Positions 57,487 through 64,000 of a DNA stretch of 64,000 nucleotides are shown here, in pieces. The translations under genes and the position numbers were made by a program. Position 1 is the stretch's first letter, and every line of letters begins with the position of its first letter. Source of the stretch: Crotalaria pallida (Eukaryota; Streptophyta; Magnoliopsida; Fabales; Fabaceae); NCBI GenBank assembly GCA_037953625.1, contig CM075651.1, positions 136,738,501 through 136,802,500 on the forward strand. The letters are read 5' to 3'. The notes below the pieces were generated by a model. The model did no database searches. It saw nothing but the letters and a program-made list of their open reading frames with translations, and was not told the origin of the DNA.

Positions 57487-59412
57487 ATGGCAGTGAAAAG
57501 CAAAATCCTCATCATAGGTCCTACAGGAGCCACTGGAAGGCACATTGTGAGGGCTAGTGTTGAGGCAGGACACCCCACTTATATTCTGGTCAGTAACACC
57601 ACCGGCACTGAAATACCTAACAAGCCAGAGTTGATAGCAACCGCTAATCCTGAAACCAAGCTTGAGTTGTTAGAGAGCTTCAAGAGTTCTGGAGTCACTC
57701 TCCTCATAGTATGACCTTTATTAGTTTCCAGCATTACATACAATTTCTACTCCTTATTAATTGTTCTAATATTACTATATTATTACTAATATCTAATAAA
57801 GCATAGGAATCTTATAAGAAGGCAATTTTCAATGCAAACTTATTAAAATTTTTATAAATGTTATAGGACATATGTTAGAAAAATCCTTCATATATTAATA
57901 TCTTATGAATTATCTATGCATTTGTGTTTGATTCTATATATATATATAGGGTTCATTGAGTGATCATGAAAGTCTGGTAAAGGCAATCAAGCAAGTTGAT
58001 GTTGTAATATTTGCGGGAGGTAAAGTGGTATTAGAAAATCAAAAGAAGGTCATTGAAGCGATTAAAGAAGCTGGAAATGTCAAGGTAGTAACATAGCTAG
58101 AACTGGATTTGGATTTGGTGACTATAAATTAAACTACTCCCTCCGGTCCATATTATAAGCACCCGAGGATCCATATTATAAGCACCTTTTTGTGAGAGAG
58201 AAAGGGTGCTTATAATATGGACCGGAGGGAGTATAAAATGTATTTTGTAACTTTAGCATATACTGTATGTGTCATTGAATGAAGATCAAATGAATTTGAT
58301 TCCAAATTATTATGTTTTATATTTGATTTTTGTTTTAAGTTTCTCAATCTTCATTCAACCACTCAGATTTACCAAAATATGCCAAATTTAGTATTTTCAA
58401 AGCCACTAAATCTATCAATAATTATGTTGTAAAATCTCAAATTTCATTCTTAATGATTTTCTATTGTAATAATTAAGTGGTGGCCCGTAATTTGTATGTG
58501 ATTTAGAGATTCTTCCCGTCGGAATTCGGGCTGGATGTAGATCGTCACGATGCCGTTGAGCCAGTTAAACAAGTTTTTGAAGACAAAGCAAGATTTCGAA
58601 GACAAATTGAAGCAGCGGGAATTCCTTACACTTATATCTGTTGTCATGCCTACACTGGTTACTTCTTACGTAACTTGGCACAAGTAGGATGCACAAAACC
58701 ACCCCGAGACAAGGTTTCCATCCTAGGAGATGGAAATGTTAAAGGTAATTAACACCTTAATTAGTATGACTAAACTTATAAATGTTATAATTACTGCTAA
58801 TAGAACAAATAGCTTGCTAATTGGTGTCATGATAAAAGTCTTCAATGAAATGTTGTGTATTATATTACTATTTCAATATAATAAAAACTTTGTCATCTCT
58901 TCTATTAGGAGCTTATGTGACGCAAGAGGATGTAGGGACTTATACTATTAAAGCAGTTGATGATCCCAGAACCTTGAACAAAATTGTACACATAAGACTC
59001 CCTACCAATTATCTGACAATGAATGAGATTGTATCAATGTGGGAGAACAAGATTGGGAAGACCCTTGAAAAAATTTATATTCAAGAGGAACAAATTCTTA
59101 AAAATATCAAAGGTCATTTTAATACTTTGTCTTTACTGTCACAAATTCAATTGCTTTTTTTTTTTTTTTTGCGATATTAATTACTCCAGTAACTAACTAT
59201 GTCTTGTTTTAATTATGATGTGAATGTTTTTGTTGTTTCCTGCAGAGGCGGCTTCTTTACATCTTAGCTATGTCTGGGCATTGTACCACTCACAGCAAAT
59301 AAGGGGAGATGCAGTGTATGAAATTGATCCTATCAAAGATTTTGAGGCTCATGAACTTTATCCAGATGTCAAATATACTACCGTTGACGAATATTTGGAT
59401 CAGTTTGTCTGA
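57487..59412 (+). CDS. IFR: Isoflavone reductase (IFR), 5 exons
   Basis: The enzyme reduces 2'-hydroxyisoflavones to isoflavanones with NADPH in the cytosol, a step toward pterocarpan phytoalexins in legumes. Exons: 57487-57708, 57950-58084, 58507-58744, 58909-59112, 59246-59412, all with GT-AG introns, giving 321 residues against 318 in alfalfa IFR. The NADPH-binding motif GPTGATG is at 11-17. FFPSEFG starts at 121, and Lys146 sits where the family has its catalytic lysine. CCHAYTGYFLRNLAQ and LYHSQQIRGDAVYEIDP are close to true IFR rather than the wider phenylcoumaran benzylic ether reductase group. The segment after exon 4 (EAASLHLSYVW) diverges from the usual IFR sequence there. The start is the ATG at 57487; upstream in-frame codons are not ATG. 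A palindromic MITE lies in intron 2. Confidence 0.93.
58137..58231. mobile_element. 95-bp palindromic MITE in IFR intron 2
   Basis: The element begins CTCCCTCCGGTCC and ends GGACCGGAGGGAG with perfect 28-bp inverted arms and TA on both sides (58135-58136, 58232-58233). The motif ATCCATATTATAAGCACC repeats once inside. The perfect arms suggest a recent insertion. Confidence 0.9.
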
Positions 59413-59689
59413 ATTTCGAAATACGAGAAATATTACAAAATGCTCACATCTTAATAAACCAATGTTACTTTTCTTGTGGAATTATTGTATCACTGGCAAT
59501 AAAGTTTATTATTTGGTTTTCAAATAAAATATGCAAAATTGTTTCTCTGATCTCTTAAGTTATTTATTTATTTCAAATTGACACTTAACATGCTACCCAT
59601 CAAATGTTGCAACCGAAAGTCACAATGCATAATTCGATTCAAATATTCAATAAGTATGAGGCATGAATTAAAAAAAGCTCAAAATTAAT
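59413..59689 (+). other. 3' flank of IFR
   Basis: This is the probable 3' UTR (AATAAAG near 59498 and AATAAAAT near 59524 could serve as polyadenylation signals), followed by AT-rich DNA. Confidence 0.5.
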
Positions 59690-59975
59690 GTCACGAAGGG
59701 GGGCTTGGTTCATGGCATTCGTTTGGTTTTGAGTAGTCGAGGTTATAGAAGAGTGGTGGTTGATGCTAATATGGTAGATGACGCTTTATCCAAACATGGT
59801 CATGAGCTTAATGGTAAATGGTGTTGCTAAAGTTTATAACAGTGCTCCTAGTTTTATCACTATATTTGCAGCTTTTCTATGTTACTGTATATATAAGTGT
59901 ATATATATTCCCATAGGGGTGTAATTTCGTTCTGGTTTAAGGCTTTTAGCCCCTTCTTTTCATTGAAAGAAAAAC
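59690..59975 (+). mobile_element. 3' tail of a LINE (non-LTR retrotransposon)
   Basis: A frame with MVDDALSKHGHEL resembles the end of the RNase H domain of plant LINEs. It is followed by a 3' UTR ending TTTTAGCCCCTTC and a short A-rich stretch, as in 5'-truncated LINE copies. No reverse transcriptase remains. Confidence 0.5.
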
Positions 59976-61162
59976 GAAGAATGAAGTACACTCATTCATG
60001 ATCAGTGATACAAAAACATAAGAAAGAAATAACTTCATGATTTCATTGAATTATGAATACATTTTCTTTACTAGTGTAATTATAGTGGTTGTATCATTTA
60101 TGTTTCATTAACTTATTGTAATTACATGCAATTATTCAGTTGACAATGAGCCAAGCAATGCAGTGACATTATTTGTGGAATATGTTGAATTTAGACTAAT
60201 CAAACCCCCCGATTTATGTGTTTGGAATTGTGGTTGAAAATCACGTTCAACCAAAAGCTCCATGTACATAGCTTCTTCAGACGCGCGTTAGGGGATCTAA
60301 AACGCGGATCCAAACATAGCTGACGCTTGGACCTGTCCGCTTCACACAAAATTGCTTGGTTTCACAATTTACATAAAAAATACTCCTACCTACCATGTTT
60401 TACTGGTTGTCATCGATTCATTGCATGAACGGTCTAATTGGTTGTACTGCACTAATTATTAGGTGTCCGGCTCTCACATTTTCCAATTGAATTAGCGGGA
60501 CGATACGATATTTACAACAATAATTCCATATAATTCTCATCCCCCTTATTGAAGGTGCGATGACCCATATAAACAAGATTGTCATCAGCAATATTTATTG
60601 TGGTCATCATTTAGATGGAATTACTATCATTTTTGTTAATTGTTACGTAGGCTACTCTCTTACAACAAGTATCAATATTGAAAAATACAAATCGATGAAC
60701 AGTTACACCAATCAGGAAAAGAAAAAAAGGCATTTTTCAAGACTTATATATTGTGTCCCAATATATTCCATGAGTCATAATATTTCACATATGTAGATAG
60801 TCTTATCATAATATATTCTCTGATATTTATTATAAGGCATATTTATCAAAATTACACATACCAATAAAAATAATTTTTTTTAAATTTTTGAAAAGAAACT
60901 TTAATATTACAATTTCACCCTCTCAAATTGTCTCCTTGAAAAATTCGCACTCATTAATAAAAAACAATATATAGTCAAAATCTTTAATAAGGACAAATAA
61001 GAGAAAAAAAATTAATGATTCATAAAAAATATAAAATAACTTATATTTAAAACAAAAAAAATCTTATAAAATGTGAGCTATAGTAAATATCCTTGAAAAT
61101 ATAGTAATCCATATAATATGATAGTGCATATAATAGTCCATATTGTCTTGTCATAATAAATA
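59976..61162. other. AT-rich intergenic DNA
   Basis: The only open frame of note (60560-60796) has no recognisable domain. Part of 60780-61080 looks like a worn MITE relative (TTATAAGGCATATTTATC). No gene is supported. Confidence 0.45.
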
Positions 61163-61445
61163 CTCCCTCTCTTTCTATATATAGGCCACATTACAGAAAA
61201 ATTATTTGTTCCTATATAAAGGTCATTTTATATTTTTAAGAAAAAATTTAATTTTGTTTACCTAAATTACCCTTATTAAATGAATGTTTTAATTAACTAT
61301 GTTCAATTTCTCATGAAAAGTGTAGTGCAAGTAAGTGGATAAAAGTGTAAATTAATACTATATTGTAGTATTTAAAAAAAACAAAAAGTTAACTTCTTAG
61401 TTTGATCCGTATATTTCAATTAAATGTGATTTATAAATAAAATAC
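61163..61445. mobile_element. Stowaway-like MITE, worn right end
   Basis: It begins CTCCCTCTCTTTC after TA and shares the GGCCACATTACAG...CCCTTATTAAATG body with the copies at 10968 and 13348. Confidence 0.55.
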
Positions 61446-61446
61446 A

Positions 61447-61642
61447 CTCCCTTCGATCCTATTTGCAGGACTATTTGGGAAAAATTATATCCAACAAGAA
61501 AGTGATTTAAAGTTGTTTGTGACATTCAAAATGTAAACATTTAATATATTTTTTTTTCAAAATTACCCCTACAATTATTATTGGGATTCTAGAAAATGTT
61601 GACTTAATAAAGGTGTTTTTAAAAAGAAGTAATTAAATGTTA
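61447..61642. mobile_element. MITE fragment, GATCCTATTTG family
   Basis: It starts CTCCCTTCGATCCTATTTG, is collinear with the MITE at 13927, and is cut off where the next MITE begins at 61643. Confidence 0.55.
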
Positions 61643-62922
61643 CTCCCTCCGTCCCATAAGTAAAGTTCTTATAGATTCTTGCACATAAATTAAGAAATGA
61701 GTAAATGATGTAAGAATTTGGTATATTTTGACTAAATGAACCTCAATTAATGATAGGAGAGAGTAATAAATTTATGAAAATTTTCTTCAAGAGAGATAGA
61801 GAAAAAGGTGGTAAAAAAAAGAATGCAATAAATAAGGATACACTTGAAGAAAAAAATATAAATGAAAATTGATTTTTTTTTAAAAAAAAAACATAATTTA
61901 TGAAACAAAATAAAAAACCTAAACACATGACTCGAGGGAGGAAATATTGAAAATTAAAAATCATCTTAAAATAGGACCAAAATATTTTTCTAATAAGTGT
62001 ACATGAGCAAAAGCGTAACAGTCATTCTAGTTTCGTGCATGCATTGAAGTTTGAATAATCCTTTTATAACTCCGTGCATAACTGTCACTTTGCTATAAGT
62101 CCTAGGACTAGGAACTATAGGACGATAGTGTAACAATAAGGAAAGGAGAGCCGTCAAGTTAGTTTCATTTAGCAATTTTTTTTTCTCTTAAGTTATGTTT
62201 TTTTAGGAAATTCAATACTCTCTCCAATTCGAATTATAAGGAATTTTAACTACTTTTATGCTTATTAAGGAGGTTAGTTGATTGTATTTAATTTTCTTAA
62301 ATTTATAAAAAAAATAGAGGTATTTTTGTAAAGTAGTATTGGGAATGAAACAAAAATTAATTAAGATTACAATTTTCTAGAGATGTTTTATGAAAGTGAC
62401 ATTGAGAATGAAACAAAATTTAAAAAAATTAGTTAGTTTTGCTTATATTTTAAACCAAGAGTAATATGTTTTTTGTTGCTTATAATTCGAGCCGGAAGGA
62501 GTACTCATTTAAAATTTTTTTTCAAGCATATTCTTATTTAATTTATTATATTATCTTTTTTACTATTCATTTCTTCATCTCTTTTCGGCATAATTTTCGT
62601 ACACTTATTATTATTTAAAAAATGATTTAGAAACCTACAAGTCTACAAACCTACATATAAGATTATGACACTTGTTATTTTTAAGTTTGAAAAAATTATA
62701 TAAAAAAATTTAAATGACAAATGTCAAGATCCTAATGTGTAGGATGATGAGTAGGTCTCTTTATGTAAGTAAAGATCATTGCTCTATTTGTTTTCTTTCC
62801 TCTTATGAAATGGGGTAATTTAATTTAGTCAAAATATATCAAATTCTTATATCATTTACTCATTTCTTAATCTATTTACAATAACCTAAAAACAAAAAAC
62901 TTAACTTATGAAACGGAAGGAA
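61643..62922. mobile_element. 1.3-kb MITE-like element with nested MITE
   Basis: The left arm CTCCCTCCGTCCCATAAGT...TATATTTTGACTAAAT pairs with the right arm ATTTAGTCAAAATATATC...AACTTATGAAACGG, an inverted repeat of roughly 90 bp. A separate element lies inside at 62218-62501. No transposase frame is seen. Confidence 0.6.
62218..62501. mobile_element. MITE nested in the 61643 element
   Basis: Ends CTCTCTCCAATTCGAATTAT and ATAATTCGAGCCGGAAGGAG are inverted, with TA on both sides (62216-62217, 62502-62503). Confidence 0.7.
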
Positions 62923-62984
62923 CAATAACCCTTATTCCTAACAATGCATGCATTCTTAATCTTTTAAAATTTTTATATTAAATA

Positions 62985-63269
62985 CTCTCTTCAATCCTTA
63001 TTATAAGTTTTTTGACTAATTTTTACACCATTTAAAAAAGTTAGGACTAGTTAGTATTGTTAGTGGTATTGGAAATATAAATATTTGTATACTTTTTCAA
63101 AACTCAAAAGTACCCCGATAATTATTATTGGAAATCTAACGAGTGTTGAGTAAATAGGGGTGTTTATAGAAAATAAGTAATTAATGCAGTTGAAAATTGG
63201 AAATAAGGCTTATACTCCGTATTAAGGAAAGAAGACTTCAACGAGGCTTATATTTAGGACTAGAGGGAC
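62985..63269. mobile_element. MITE, CTCTCTTCAATCC family
   Basis: Left end CTCTCTTCAATCCTTATTAT and right end TTATATTTAGGACTAGAGGGAC are imperfect inverted repeats. The body motif GTTGAGTAAATAGGGGTGTTT links it to the copies at 13927 and 61447. Confidence 0.6.
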
Positions 63270-63636
63270 TATTTTTATAGAGTAAAGATTATTGCTATTA
63301 AACAACAACCAACAATAATTATACAAAAAACAAGAGTTCAAATCAAATCGTATACTTAAAAAATTAATCTAAACTTTGATAAATTTTGTACTTCCTCGTA
63401 TATATGACTAAAAAATAATACTTTTTATCTGAGATATTCCTTATATTTATTTTATAGATAAATTAACATTTTTTTATATGATTAACAATTTTATTATGAT
63501 GAATTAAAATTAGACATTTTGATCTTTTTTGTTTGATAGTATTATGAACATAATTAATGATGATATCTTAACAGATTTAATGAAAGTACATGCAGATATT
63601 TTTCATCCCATAAGTACATGCGGAGTCATATATGTC

Positions 63637-63726
63637 TTAAGGGTAATAATTTTACATGTAGATAATATTTTGATTGGAGATAGTAATTTGGAAAACTTGA
63701 ATAATCTATTTAGTTTAAAAATGTAA
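63637..63726 (+). pseudogene. Scrap of copia reverse transcriptase
   Basis: A short frame reads LHVDNILIGDSNLENLNNLF, which resembles the YVDDILI...SNxExIxxLK region of Ty1/copia reverse transcriptase. The second catalytic Asp is replaced by Asn. Nothing else of the element is recognisable. Confidence 0.4.
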
Positions 63727-63810
63727 TATTTTTGTCGAGGATAATAATTTCACATGCATAGTTTAAAAATCATTATCCTCGAATCATTTATTTCATATTT
63801 TTACATATTT

Positions 63811-64000
63811 CATTCTAAATTCATAAGAATCCACGTTGTGTTTACTTATTTTATTAAAAATATTGACCGGAGTTTATCTAAGTTTCCAAGTGCTCTAAAA
63901 AATTAAAAAGAAAAATCAATCTAATCAATTACTACTCATACTTTTTTATTATTCCAAAATCTAAATCCTAACTATAAATTATTATTATCATTATCATAAA
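63811..64000 (+). repeat. Second copy of the Helitron-like family, cut by window end
   Basis: The stretch with CATAAGAATCCACGTTGTG and AATTACTACTCATACTTTTTTATTATTCC is collinear with 43065-43205 in the complex at 38-55 kb. It runs off the right edge. Confidence 0.55.

Overview
This is plant nuclear DNA: AT-rich intergenic sequence, GT-AG introns, Ty3/gypsy and Ty1/copia LTR retrotransposons, Stowaway-type MITEs, a tRNA-derived SINE and Helitron-like repeats. A true isoflavone reductase (an isoflavonoid/pterocarpan enzyme) points to a papilionoid legume. The species cannot be fixed from the sequence alone.

Only four host genes look intact. They are a PERK-type proline-rich receptor kinase (+, 16556-20565, 8 exons, 731 aa), a D14/KAI2-related (RsbQ-type) alpha/beta hydrolase (-, 22544-23602, 2 exons, 275 aa), a CRM-domain mitochondrial group II intron splicing factor resembling Arabidopsis mCSF1 (-, 24700-27557, 5 exons, 369 aa), and isoflavone reductase (+, 57487-59412, 5 exons, 321 aa). 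All exon joins were read by eye from splice sites and keep frame. The genes are not functionally linked; they are neighbours separated by transposon blocks.

Layout. 1-5970: most of a non-autonomous Tat-like Ty3/gypsy element on the minus strand, cut by the left window edge. 5971-6588: old sequence, perhaps the 3' part of a Helitron. 6589-9773: a 3.2-kb LTR followed by a PBS. 10-16.5 kb: AT-rich DNA with nested MITEs and a SINE. 16.5-27.6 kb: the gene island with three genes. 28.4-33.8 kb: remnant of a Tat antisense ORF, split by an LTR fragment and by a 3.7-kb solo LTR. 34.8-35 kb: hairpin-rich DNA of CACTA type. 38.2-55.6 kb: a Helitron-like repeat complex carrying a MULE-like element, a 2.16-kb copia solo LTR with perfect TSD, and a nearly complete 10.9-kb Tat Ty3/gypsy element with an intron-containing antisense ORF. 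55.6-57.3 kb: further MITEs. 57.4-59.4 kb: isoflavone reductase. 59.4-64 kb: MITE nests, a LINE 3' tail, a copia RT scrap and another piece of the Helitron-like family.

The most unusual material is in the transposons. The Tat element at 43.9-54.8 kb has terminal repeats extended by about 425 bp beyond the LTR edge used by its relative at 1-5970, as if plus-strand synthesis started at an upstream polypurine tract. Both elements also carry a second LTR-start/PPT motif exactly 79 bp further in. The left element contains tandem arrays in which every unit can fold into hairpins. Three insertions in the 38-55 kb block can be checked against an uninterrupted paralogous copy in the same window.
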